Assembly (NCBI GenBank): GCA_949987565.1
Contig: OX465110.1
Coordinates: 7,928,018-7,992,017 of the forward strand
From: Luidia sarsii
Taxonomy: Eukaryota; Echinodermata; Asteroidea; Paxillosida; Luidiidae
Length of the DNA: 64,000 bases
Reading direction: 5' to 3'
A program made the position numbers and the translations under genes. The notes beneath the pieces were generated by a model. The model saw only the letters and a program-made list of their open reading frames with translations. It was not told the DNA's origin and ran no database searches. Shown one piece after another: positions 51,551-63,854 of the stretch (positions within the stretch are counted from its first letter, which is position 1; every line of letters begins with the position of its first letter).

Positions 51551-52005
51551 TTGGCAAGTAAAAAGGCCTTGGAAAGGGCAATCGACCAGTATCAAGAAAT
51601 CTCAAATCGGACATTTGATGATAAAATTATAATCATGCAAAGAGAACTTACTTCCATCAGCGAGGCAACTTGTGTTGTATGGGCAGTAGCACATTACAGT
51701 CGGAGAAGAGAATCTGGAAAGAAAAACAGACTTTGCAAGTTAATATCTCTTTCAATACCACTATGATGAATCTAAAACTTGGCAAGTGAGAAGGCCTTGG
51801 AAAAGGCAATCGACCAGTATCAAGAAATCTTAAATCGGACATTTGAAGATGAAAGTATAGTCATGCAAAGAGAACTTACTTCCATCAGCGAGGCAACTTG
51901 TGTTGTATGGGCAGTAGCACATTAAGTCGGAGGAGAAAATCTGGAAAGAAAAACAGACTTTGCGAGTTAATATCTCCTTCAATATTGTTATGATGGAGCT
52001 AAAAC
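51551..52005 (+). repeat. K1-K2 pair, copy 11 (228-bp K1 form)
   Basis: K1 of 228 bp, K2 with GATGAAAGTATAG. The unit before K1 is the 229-bp A-run monomer. Confidence 0.87.
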
Positions 52006-53144
52006 TTGGCCTCCAGTGAGGCCTTGGAAAAGGCAATCGACCAGGATCAAGAAATCTCAAATCGGACATTTGATGATGAAATTATAGTCATGCAAAGAGA
52101 ACTTACTTCCATCAGCGAGGCAACTTGTGTTGTATGGGCAGTAGCACATTACAGTCGGAGAAGAGAATCTGGAAAGAAAAACAGACTTTGCAAGTTAATA
52201 TCTCCTTCAATATTGTTATGATGGAGCTAAAACTTGGCCTCCAGTGAGGCCTTGGAAAAGGCAATCGACCAGGATCAAGAAATCTCAAATCGGACATTTG
52301 ATGATGAAATTATAGTCATGCAAAGAGAACTTACTTCCATCAGCGAGGAAACTTGTGTTGTATGAGCAGTAGCACATTACAGTCGGCGGAGAGATCCTTG
52401 AAAGAAAAACAGACTTTGCGAGTTAATATCTCCTTCAATATTGTTATGATGGAGCTAAAACTTGGCCTCCAGCGAGGCCTTGGAAACGGCAATCGACCAG
52501 TATCAAGAAATCTCAAATCGGACATTTGATGATGAAATTATAGTCATGCAAAGAGAACTTACTTCCATCAGCGAGGCAACTTGTGTTGTATGGGCAGTAG
52601 CACATTACAGTCGGCGGAGAGAATCTGGAAAGAAAAACAGACTTTGCAAGTTAATATCTCCTTCAATATTGTTATGATGGAGCTAAAACTTGGCCTCCAG
52701 TGAGGCCTTGGAAAAGGCAATCGACCAGGATCAAGAAATCTCAAATCGGACATTTGATGATGAAATTATAGTCATGCAAAGAGAACTTACTTCCATCAGC
52801 GAGGAAACTTGTGTTGTATGGGCAGTAGAACATTACAGTCGGCGGAGAGAATCTGGATAGAAAAACAGACTTTGCGAGTTAATATCTCCTTTAATATTGT
52901 TAAGATGGAGCTAAAACTTGGCCTCCAGTGAGGCCTTGGAAAAGGCAATCGACCAGAATCAAGAAATCTCAAATCGGACATTTGATGATGAAATTATAAT
53001 CATGCAAAGAGAACTTACTTCCATCAGCGAGGAAACTTGTGTTGTATGGGCAGTAGAACATTACAGTCGGCGGAGAGAATCTGGAAAGAAAAACAGACTT
53101 TGCAAGTTATATCTTCTTCAATATTGTTATGATGGAGCTAAAAC

Positions 53145-56100
53145 TTGGCCTCCAGTGAGGCCTTGGAAAAGGCAATCGACCAGGATCAAGAAATCTCAAA
53201 TCGGACATTTGATGATGAAATTATAGTCATGCAAAGAGAACTTACTTCCATCAGCGAGGCAACTTGTGTTGTATGGACAGTAGCACATTACAGTCGGAGA
53301 AGAGAATCTGGAAAGAAAAACAGACTTTGCAAGTTAATATCTCCTTCAATATTGTTATGATGGAGCTAAAACTTGGCCTCCAGTGAGGCCTTGGAAAAGG
53401 CAATCGACCAGGATCAAGAAATCTCAAATCGGACATTTGATGATGAAATTATAGTCATGCAAAGAGAACTTACTTCCATCAGCGAGGAAACTTGTGTTGT
53501 ATGAGCAGTAGCACATTACAGTCGGCGGAGAGATCCTTGAAAGAAAAACAGACTTTGCGAGTTAATATCTCCTTCAATATTGTTATGATGGAGCTAAAAC
53601 TTGGCCTCCAGTGAGGCCTTGGAAACGGCAATCGACCAGTATCAAGAAATCTCAAATCGGACATTTGATGATGAAATTATAGTCATGCAAAGAGAACTTA
53701 CCTCCATCAGCGAGGCAACTTGTGTTGTATGGGCAGTAGCACATTACAGTCGGCGGAGAGAATCTGGAAAGAAAAACAGACTTTGTAAGTTAATATCTCC
53801 TTCAATGTTGTTATGATGGAGCTAAAACTTGGCCTCCAGTGAGGCCTAGGAAAAGGCAATCGACCAGGATCAAGAAATCTCAAATCGGACATTTGATGAT
53901 GAAATTATAGTCATGCAAAGAGAACTTACTTCCATCAGCGAGGAAACTTGTGTTGTATGGGCAGTAGAACATTACAGTCGGCGGAGAGAATCTGGATAGA
54001 AAAACAGACTTTGCGAGTTAATATCTCCTTTAATATTGTTAAGATGGAGTTAAAACTTGGCCTCCAGTGAGGCCTTGGAAAAGGCAATCGACCAGAATCA
54101 AGAAATCTCAAATCGGACATTTGATGATGAAATTATAATCATGCAAAGAGAACTTACTTCCATCAGCGAGGAAACTTGTGTTGTATGGGCAGTAGAACAT
54201 TACAGTCGGCGGAGAGAATCTGGAAAGAAAAACAGACTTTGCAAGTTATATCTTCTTCAATATTGTTATGATGGAGCTAAAACTTGGCCTCCAGTGAGGC
54301 CTTGGAAAAGGCAATCGACCAGGATCAAGAAATCTCAAATCGGACATTTGATGATGAAATTATAGTCATGCAAAGAGAACTTACTTCCATCAGCGAGGCA
54401 ACTTGTGTTGTATGGGCAGTAGCACATTACAGTCGGCGGAGAGAATCTGGAAAGAAAAACAGACTTTGCGAGTTAATATCTCCTTCAATAATGTTATTAT
54501 GGAGCTAAAACTTGGCCTCCAGCGAGGCCTTGGAAAAGGCAATCGACCAGGATCAAGAAATCTCAAATCGGACATTTGATGATGAAATTATAGTCATGCA
54601 AAGAGAACTTACTTCCATCAGCGAGGCAACTTGTGTTGTATGGGCAGTAGCACATTACAGTCGGAGGAGAGAATCTGGAAAGAAAAACAGACTTTGCAAG
54701 TTAATATCTCCTTCAATAATGTTATGATGGATCTAAAACTTGGCCTCCAGCGAGGCCTTGGAAAAGACAATCGACCAGGATCAAGAAATCTCAAATCGGA
54801 CATTTGATGATGAAATTATAGTCATGCAAAAAGAACTTACTTCCATCAGCGAGGCAACTTGTGTTGTATGGGCAGTAGCACATTACAGTCGGAGAAGAGA
54901 ATCTGGAAAGAAAAACAGACTTTGCAAGTTAATATCTCCTTCAATATTGTTATGATGGAGCTAAAACTTGGCCTCCAGTGAGGCCTTGGAAAAGGCAATC
55001 GACCAGTATCAAGAAATCTCAAATCGGACATTTGATGATGAAATTATAGTCATGCAAAGAGAACTTACTTCCATCAGCGAGGCAACTTGTGTTTTATGGG
55101 CAGTAGCACATTACAGTCGGAGAAGAGAATCTGGAAAGAAAAACAGACTTTGCAAGTTAATATCTCCTTCAATATTGTTATGATGGAGCTAAAACTTGGC
55201 CTCCAGTGAGGCCTTGGAAAAGGCAATCGACCAGGATCAAGAAATCTCAAATCGGACATTTGATGATGAAATTATAGTCATGCAAAGAGAACTTACTTCC
55301 ATCAGCGAGGAAACTTGTGTTGTATGAGCAGTAGCACATTACAGTCGGCGGAGAGATCCTTGAAAGAAAAACAGACTTTGCGAGTTAATATCTCCTTCAA
55401 TATTGTTATGATGGAGCTAAAACTTGGCCTCCAGTGAGGCCTTGGAAACGGCAATCGACCAGTATCAAGAAATCTGAAATAGGACATTTGATGATGAAAT
55501 TATAGTCATGCAAAGAGAACTTACTTCCATCAGCGAGGCAACTTGTGTTGTATGGGCAGTAGCACATTACAGTCGGCGGAGAGAATCTGGAAAGAAAAAC
55601 AGACTTTGCAAGTTAATATATCCTTCAATATTGTTATGATGGAGCTAAAACTTGGCCTCCAGTGAGGCCTCGGAAAAGGCAATCGACCAGGATCAAGAAA
55701 TCTCAAATCGGACATTTGATGATGAAATTATAGTCATGCAAAGAGAACTTACTTCCATCAGCGAGGAAACTTGTGTTGTATGGGCAGTAGAACATTACAG
55801 TCGGCGGAGAGAATCTGGAAAGAAAAACAGACTTTGCAAGTTAATATCTCCTTCAATATTGTTATGATGGAGCTAAAACTTGGCCTCCAGTGAGGCCTTG
55901 GAAAAGGCAATCGACCAGTATCAAGAAATCTCAAATCGGACATTTGATGATAAAATCATAGTCATGCAAAGAGAACTTAATTCCACCAGCGAGGCAACTT
56001 GTGTTGTATGGGCAGTAGCACATTACAGTCGGCGGAGAGAATCTGGAAAGAAAAACAGACTTTGCAAGTTAATATATCCTTCAATATTGTTATGATGGAG

Positions 56101-56792
56101 CTAAAACTTGGCCTCCAGTGAGGCCTTGGAAAAGGCAATCGACCAGGATCAAGAAATCTCAAATCGGACATTTGATGATGAAATTATAGTCATGCAAAGA
56201 GAACTTACTTCCATCAGCGAGGAAACTTGTGTTGTATGGGCAGTAGAACATTACAGTCGGCGGAGAGAATCTGGAAAGAAAAACAGACTTTGCAAGTTAA
56301 TATCTCCTTCAATATTGTTATGATGGAGCTAAAACTTGGCCTCCAGTGAGGCCTTGGAAAAGGCAATCGACCAGTATCAAGAAATCTCAAATCGGACATT
56401 TGATGATGAAATTATAATCATGCAAAGAGAACCTACTTCCATCAGCGAGGAAACTTGTGTTGTATGGGCAGTAGCACATTACAGTCGGCGGAGAGATCCT
56501 TGAAAGAAAAACAGACTTTGCAAGTTAATATCTCCTTCAATATCACTATAATGAAGCTGAAACTTGGCAAGTAAAAAAGGCCTTGGAAAGGGCAATCGAC
56601 CAGTATCAAGAAATCTCAAATCGGACATTTGATGATAAAATTATAATCATGCAAAGAGAACTTACTTCCATCAGCGAGGCAACTTGTGTTGTATGGGCAG
56701 TAGCACATTACAGTCGGAGAAGAGAATCTGGAAAGAAAAACAGACTTTGCAAGTTAATATCTCTTTCAATACCACTATGATGAATCTAAAAC
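53145..56792 (+). repeat. Large duplication E1, right copy
   Basis: Counterpart of 44712-48359. Private changes here are TTTGTAAGTT and CAATGTTG in monomer 53601. The match ends at the K2 unit 56793, which instead matches 50639, so the copy was joined to a different neighbour inside or next to the K1-K2 pair. Confidence 0.85.
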
Positions 56793-57019
56793 TTGGCAAG
56801 TGAGAAGGCCTTGGAAAAGGCAATCGACCAGTATTAAGAAATCTCAAATCGGACATTTGAAGATGAAATTATAGTCATGCAAAGAGAACTTACTTCCATC
56901 AGCGAGGCAACTTGTGTTGTATGGGCAGTAGCACATTAAGTCGGAGGAGAAAATCTGGAAAGAAAAACAGACTTTGCGAGTTAATATCTCCTTCAATATT
57001 GTTATGATGGAGCTAAAAC
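56564..57019 (+). repeat. K1-K2 pair, copy 12
   Basis: K1 of 229 bp. K2 with CAGTATTAAG, counterpart of the pair at 50410. Confidence 0.87.
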
Positions 57020-57475
57020 TTGGCCTCCAGTGAGGCCTTGGAAAAGTCAATCGACTAGGATCAAGAAATCTCAAATCGGACAGTTGATGATGAAATTATA
57101 GTCATGCAAAGAGAACTTACTTCCATCAGCGAGGCAACTTGTGTTGTATGGGCAGTAGCACATTACAGTCGGAAGAGAGAATCTGGAAAGAAAAACAGAC
57201 TTTGCAAGTTAATATCTCCTTCAATATTGTTATGATGGAGCTAAAACTTGGCCTCCAGTGAGGCCTTGGAAAAGGCAATCGACCAGGATCAAGAAATCTC
57301 AAATCGGACATTTGATGATGAAATTATAGTCATGCAAAGAGAACTTACTTCCATCAGCGAGGAAACTTGTGTTGTATGGGCAGTAGCACATTACAGTCGG
57401 CGGAGAGATCCTGGAAAGAAAAACAGACTTTGCGAGTTAATATCTCCTTCAATATTGTTATGATGGAGCTAAAAC

Positions 57476-57704
57476 TTGGCCTCCAGTGAGGCCTTGGAAA
57501 CGGCAATCGACCAGTATCAAGAAATCTCAAATCGGACATTTGATGATGAAATTATAGTCATGCAAAGAGAACCTACTTCCATCAGCGAGGAAACTTGTGT
57601 TGTATGGGCAGTAGCACATTACAGTCGGAGGAGAGAATCTGGAAAAAAAAAACAGACTTTGCAAGTTAATATCTCCTTCAATATCACTATAATGAAGCTG
57701 AAAC
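57476..57704 (+). repeat. 229-bp monomer with an A10 run, second copy
   Basis: Same A10 run as at 51322, 6154 bp downstream. It is best explained as one slippage event followed by duplication. Confidence 0.82.
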
Positions 57705-58159
57705 TTGGCAAGTAAAAAGGCCTTGGAAAGGGCAATCGACCAGTATCAAGAAATCTCAAATCGGACATTTGATGATAAAATTATAATCATGCAAAGAGAA
57801 CTTACTTCCATCAGCGAGGCAACTTGTGTTGTATGGGCAGTAGCACATTACAGTCGGAGAAGAGAATCTGGAAAGAAAAACAGACTTTGCAAGTTAATAT
57901 CTCTTTCAATACCACTATGATGAATCTAAAACTTGGCAAGTGAGAAGGCCTTGGAAAAGGCAATCGACCAGTATCAAGAAATCTTAAATCGGACATTTGA
58001 AGATGAAAGTATAGTCATGCAAAGAGAACTTACTTCCATCAGCGAGGCAACTTGTGTTGTATGGGCAGTAGCACATTAAGTCGGAGGAGAAAATCTGGAA
58101 AGAAAAACAGACTTTGCGAGTTAATATCTCCTTCAATATTGTTATGATGGAGCTAAAAC
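57705..58159 (+). repeat. K1-K2 pair, copy 13 (228-bp K1 form)
   Basis: Counterpart of the pair at 51551. K2 has GATGAAAGTATAG. Confidence 0.87.
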
Positions 58160-59754
58160 TTGGCCTCCAGTGAGGCCTTGGAAAAGGCAATCGACCAGGA
58201 TCAAGAAATCTCAAATCGGACATTTGATGATGAAATTATAGTCATGCAAAGAGAACTTACTTCCATCAGCGAGGCAACTTGTGTTGTATGGGCAGTAGCA
58301 CATTACAGTCGGAGAAGAGAATCTGGAAAGAAAAACAGACTTTGCAAGTTAATATCTCCTTCAATATTGTTATGATGGAGCTAAAACTTGGCCTCCAGTG
58401 AGGCCTTGGAAAAGGCAATCGACCAGGATCAAGAAATCTCAAATCGGACATTTGATGATGAAATTATAGTCATGCAAAGAGAACTTACTTCCATCAGCGA
58501 GGAAACTTGTGTTGTATGAGCAGTAGCACATTACAGTCGGCGGAGAGATCCTTGAAAGAAAAACAGACTTTGCGAGTTAATATCTCCTTCAATATTGTTA
58601 TGATGGAGCTAAAACTTGGCCTCCAGTGAGGCCTTGGAAACGGCAATCGACCAGTATCAAGAAATCTGAAATCGGACATTTGATGATGAAATTATAGTCA
58701 TGCAAAGAGAACTTACTTCCATCAGCGAGGCAACTTGTGTTGTATGGGCAGTAGCACATTACAGTCGGCGGAAAGAATCTGGAAAGAAAAACAGACTTTG
58801 CAAGTTAATATATCCTTCAATATTGTTATGATGGAGCTAAAACTTGGCCTCCAGTGAGGCCTTGGAAAAGGCAATCGACCAGGATCAAGAAATCTCAAAT
58901 CGGACATTTGATGATGAAATTATAGTCATGCAAAGAGAACTTACTTCCATCAGCGAGGAAACTTGTGTTGTATGAGCAGTAGAACATTACAGTCGGCGGA
59001 GAGAATCTGGATAGAAAAACAGACTTTGCGAGTTAATATCTCCTTTAATATTGTTAAGATGGAGCTAAAACTTGGCCTCCAGTGAGGCCTTGGAAAAGGC
59101 AATCGACCAGTATCAAGAAATCTCAAATCGGACATTTGATGATGAAATTATAGTCATGCAAAGAGAACCTACTTCCATCAGCGAGGAAACTTGTGTTGTA
59201 TGGGCAGTAGCACATTACAGTCGGAGGAGAGAATCTGGAAAAAAAAACAGACTTTGCAAGTTAATATCTCCTTCAATATCACTATAATGAAGCTGAAACT
59301 TGGCAAGTAAAAAGGCCTTGGAAAGGGCAATCGACCAGTATCAAGAAATCTCAAATCGGACATTTGATGATAAAATTATAATCATGGAAAGAGAACTTAC
59401 TTCCATCAGCGAGGCAACTTGTGTTGTATGGGCAGTAGCACATTACAGTCGGAGAAGAGAATCTGGAAAGAAAAACAGACTTTGCAAGTTAATATCTCTT
59501 TCAATACCACTATGATGAATCTAAAACTTGGCAAGTGAGAAGGCCTTGGAAAAGGCAATCGACCAGTATCAAGAAATCTTAAATCGGACATTTGAAGATG
59601 AAAGTATAGTCATGCAAAGAGAACTTACTTCCATCAGCGAGGCAACTTGTGTTGTATGGGCAGTAGCACATTAAGTCGGAGGAGAAAATCTGGAAAGAAA
59701 AACAGACTTTGCGAGTTAATATCTCCTTCAATATTGTTATGATGGAGCTAAAAC
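58160..59754 (+). repeat. 7-monomer unit, 1595 bp
   Basis: The first two monomers (58160, 58388) recur at 59755 and 59983. Between them lie an ATCTGAAATC unit, a unit with GGCGGAAAGAATC, a GGATAG unit, an A9-run unit (59072) and a 228-bp K1 pair. Monomer 59072 starts directly after a TTAAGATGG tail, an unusual neighbour for this class, marking a junction. Confidence 0.78.
59300..59754 (+). repeat. K1-K2 pair, copy 14 (228-bp K1 form)
   Basis: K1 has a private ATCATGGAAAG change. K2 has GATGAAAGTATAG. This is the last pair in the window. Confidence 0.87.
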
Positions 59755-62700
59755 TTGGCCTCCAGTGAGGCCTTGGAAAAGGCAATCGACCAGGATCAAG
59801 AAATCTCAAATCGGACATTTGATGATGAAATTATAGTCATGCAAAGAGAACTTACTTCCATCAGCGAGGCAACTTGTGTTGTATGGGCAGTAGCACATTA
59901 CAGTCGGAGAAGAGAATCTGGAAAGAAAAACAGACTTTGCAAGTTAATATCTCCTTCAATATTGTTATGATGGAGCTAAAACTTGGCCTCCAGTGAGGCC
60001 TTGGAAAAGGCAATCGACCAGGATCAAGAAATCTCAAATCGGACATTTGATGATGAAATTATAGTCATGCAAAGAGAACTTACTTCCATCAGCGAGGAAA
60101 CTTGTGTTGTATGAGCAGTAGCACATTACAGTCGGCGGAGAGATCCTTGAAAGAAAAACAGACTTTGCGAGTTAATATCTCCTTCAATATTGTTATGATG
60201 GAGCTAAAACTTGGCCTCCAGCGAGGCCTTGGAAACGGCAATCGACCAGTATCAAGAAATCTCAAATCGGACATTTGATGATGAAATTAGTCATGCAAAG
60301 AGAACTTACTTCCATCAGCGAGGCAACTTGTGTTGTATGGGCAGTAGCACATTACAGTCGGCGGAGAGAATCTGGAAAGAAAAACAGAATTTGCAAGTTA
60401 ATATCTCCTTCAATATTGTTATGATGGAGCTAAAACTTGGCCTCCAGTGAGGCCTTGGAAAAGGCAATCGACCAGGATCAAGAAATCTCAAATCGGACAT
60501 TTGATGATGAAATTATAGTCATGCAAAGAGAACTTACTTCCATCAGCGAGGAAACTCGTGTTGTATGGGCAGTAGAACATTACAGTCGGCGGAGAGAATC
60601 TGGATAGAAAAACAGACTTTGCGAGTTAATATCTCCTTTAATATTGTTAAGATGGAGCTAAAACTTGGCCTCCAGTGAGGCCTTGGAAAAGGCAATCGAC
60701 CAGAATCAAGAAATCTCAAACAGGACATTTGATGATGAAATTATAATCATGCAAAGAGAACTTACTTCCATCAGCGAGGAAACTTGTGTTGTATGGGCAG
60801 TAGAACATTACAGTCGGCGGAGAGAATCTGGAAAGAAAAACAGACTTTGCAAGTTATATCTTCTTCAATATTGTTATGATGGAGCTAAAACTTGGCCTCC
60901 AGTGAGGCCTTGGAAAAGGAAATCGACCAGGATCAAGAAATCTCAAATCGGACATTTGATGATGAAATTATAGTCATGCAAAGAGAACTTACTTCCATCA
61001 GCGAGGCAACTTGTGTTGTATGGGCAGTAGCACATTACAGTCGGAGGAGAGAATCTGGAAAGAAAAACAGACTTTGCAAGTTAATATCTCCTTCAATAAT
61101 GTTATGATGGAGCTAAAACTTGGCCTCCAGCGAGGCCTTGGAAAAGGCAATCGACCAGGATCAAGAAATTTCAAATCGGACATTTGATGATGAAATTATA
61201 ATCATGCAAAGAGAACTTACTTCCATCAGCGAGGAAACTTGTGTTGTATGGGCAGTAGAACATTACAGTCGGCGGAGAGAATCTGGAAAGAAAAACAGAC
61301 TTTGCAAGTTATATCTTCTTCAATATTGTTATGATGGAGCTAAAACTTGGCCTCCAGTGAGGCCTTGGAAAAGGCAATCGACCAGGATCAAGAAATCTCA
61401 AATCGGACATTTGATGATGAAATTATAGTCATGCAAAGAGAACTTACTTCCATCAGCGAGGCAACTTGTGTTGTATGGGCAGTAGCACATTACAGTCGGC
61501 GGAGAGAATCTGGAAAGAAAAACAGACTTTGCGAGTTAATATCTCCTTCAATAATGTTATGATGGAGCTAAAACTTGGCCTCCAGCGAGGCCTTGGAAAA
61601 GGCAATCGACCAGGATCAAGAAATCTCAAATCGGACATTTGATGATGAAATTATAGTCATGTAAAGAGAACTTACTTCCATCAGCGAGGCAACTTGTGTT
61701 GTATGGGCAGTAGCACATTACAGTCGGAGGAGAGAATCTGGAAAGAAAAACAGACTTTGCAAGTTAATATCTCCTTCAATAATGTTATGATGGATCTAAA
61801 ACTTGGCCTCCAGCGAGGCCTTGGAAAAGACAATCGACCAGGATCAAGAAATCTCAAATCGGACATTTGATGATGAAATTATAGTCATGCAAAAAGAACT
61901 TACTTCCATCAGCGAGGCAACTTGTGTTGTATGGGCAGTAGCACATTACAGTCGGAGAAGAGAATCTGGAAAGAAAAACAGACTTTGCAAGTTAATATCT
62001 CCTTCAATATTGTTATGATGGAGCTAAAACTTGGCCTCCAGTGAGGCCTTGGAAAAGGCAATCGACCAGGATCAAGAAATCTCAAATCGGACATTTGATG
62101 ATGAAATTATAGTCATGCAAAGAGAACTTACTTCCATCAGCGAGGAAACTTGTGTTGTATGAGCAGTAGCACATTACAGTCGGCGGAGAGATCCTTGAAA
62201 GAAAAACAGACTTTGCGAGTTAATATCTCCTTCAATATTGTTATGATGGAGCTAAAACTTGGCCTCCAGTGAGGCCTTGGAAACGGCAATCGACCAGTAT
62301 CAAGAAATCTGAAATCGGACATTTGATGATGAAATTATAGTCATGCAAAGAGAACTTACTTCCATCAGCGAGGCAACTTGTGTTGTATGGGCAGTAGCAC
62401 ATTACAGTCGGCGGAGAGAATCTGGAAAGAAAAACAGACTTTGCAAGTTAATATATCCTTCAATATTGTTATGATGGAGCTAAAACTTGGCCTCCAGTGA
62501 GGCCTTGGAAAAGGCAATCGACCAGGATCAAGAAATCTCAAATCGGACATTTGATGATGAAATTATAGTCATGCAAAGAGAACTTACTTCCATCAGCGAG
62601 GCAACTTGTGTTGTATGGGCAGTAGCACATTACAGTCGGAGAAGAGAATCTGGAAAGAAAAACAGACTTTGCAAGTTAATATCTCCTTCAATATTGTTAT

Positions 62701-63854
62701 GATGGAGCTAAAACTTGGCCTCCAGTGAGGCCTTGGAAAAGGCAATCGACCAGGATCAAGAAATCTCAAATCGGACATTTGATGATGAAATTATAGTCAT
62801 GCAAAGAGAACTTACTTCCATCAGCGAGGAAACTTGTGTTGTATGAGCAGTAGCACATTACAGTCGGCGGAGAGATCCTTGAAAGAAAAACAGACTTTGC
62901 GAGTTAATATCTCCTTCAATATTGTTATGATGGAGCTAAAACTTGGCCTCCAGCGAGGCCTTGGAAACGGCAATCGACCAGTATCAAGAAATCTCAAATC
63001 GGACATTTGATGATGAAATTATAGTCATGCAATGAGAACTTACTTCCATCAGCGAGGCAACTTGTGTTGTATGGGCAGTAGCACATTACAGTCGGCGGAG
63101 AGAATCTGGAAAGAAAAACAGACTTTGCAAGTTAATATCTCCTTCAATATTGTTATGATGGAGCTAAAACTTGGCCTCCAGTGAGGCCTTGGAAAAGGCA
63201 ATCGACCAGGATCAAGAAATCTCAAATCGGACATTTGATGATGAAATTATAGTCATGCAAAGAGAACTTACTTCCATCAGCGAGGAAACTTGTGTTGTAT
63301 GGGCAGTAGAACATTACAGTCGACGGAGAGAATCTGGATAGAAAAACAGACTTTGCGAGTTAATATCTCCTTTAATATTGTTAAGATGGAGCTAAAACTT
63401 GGCCTCCAGTGAGGCCTTGGAAAAGGCAATCGACCAGAATCAAGAAATCTCAAATCGGACATTTGATGATGAAATTATAATCATGCAAAGAGAACTTACT
63501 TCCATCAGCGAGGAAACTTGTGTTGTATGGGGAGTAGAACATTACAGTCGGCGGAGAGAATCTGGAAAGAAAAACAGACTTTGCAAGTTAATATCTCCTT
63601 CAATAATGTTATGATGGAGCTAAAACTTGCCCTCCAGTGAGGCCTTGGAAAAGGAAATCGACCAGGATCAAGAAATCTCAAATCGGACATTTGATGATGA
63701 AATTATAGTCATGCAAAGAGAACTTACTTCCATCAGCGAGGCAACTTGTGTTGTATGGGCAGTAGCACATTACAGTCGGAGGAGAGAATCTGGAAAGAAA
63801 AACAGACTTTGCAAGTTAATATCTCCTTCAATAATGTTATGATGGAGCTAAAAC
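59755..63854 (+). repeat. Terminal mixed block of satellite monomers
   Basis: Monomers 59755-60211 and 62487-62943 are two copies of the series seen at 48587 and 52006. Between them lie 227-bp, GGAAATC, GATC-tail and ATCTGAAATC classes in combinations known from other domains. Private changes include AACTCGTG (60555), AAACAGGACATT (60718), CATGTAAAG (61660), CAATGAGAAC (63030), GTCGACGG (63320), TATGGGGAG (63528) and CTTGCCCTCC (63628). No local higher-order period is evident. Confidence 0.78.
60211..60436 (+). repeat. 226-bp monomer with a 2-bp deletion
   Basis: GAAATTAGTCATG replaces GAAATTATAGTCATG, losing two bases near monomer base 80. It is the only 226-bp unit in the window. The deletion shifts the sense frame. 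The unit also has CAGAATTTGC in place of CAGACTTTGC. Confidence 0.85.

Larger units (their letters stand above)
48587..52005 (+). repeat. Higher-order repeat F: 15 monomers, 3419 bp
   Basis: The first five monomers (48587-49499) recur at 52006-52918 at an offset of 3419, including CCAGCGAGG with AAACGG (49043, 52462). Monomer 49726 carries TTAATTCCACC, linking back to 47447 at an offset of 2279. The unit ends with the second K1-K2 pair of the region. Confidence 0.8.
49954..52461 (+). repeat. Duplication G, 11 monomers, left copy
   Basis: Matches 56108-58615 at an offset of 6154. Shared rare changes are CAGTATTAAG (50639, 56793), CGGACAGTTGATG (in monomers 50866 and 57020) and the A10 run (51322, 57476). 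One difference: 50866 has AAAAGGCAATCGACTAGG and 57020 has AAAAGTCAATCGACTAGG. Confidence 0.85.
56108..58615 (+). repeat. Duplication G, right copy
   Basis: Counterpart of 49954-52461. Agreement is lost at monomer 58616, which has ATCTGAAATC, whereas 52462 has CCAGCGAGG. The left part (56108-56792) also belongs to duplication E1, so the two events overlap. Confidence 0.84.
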
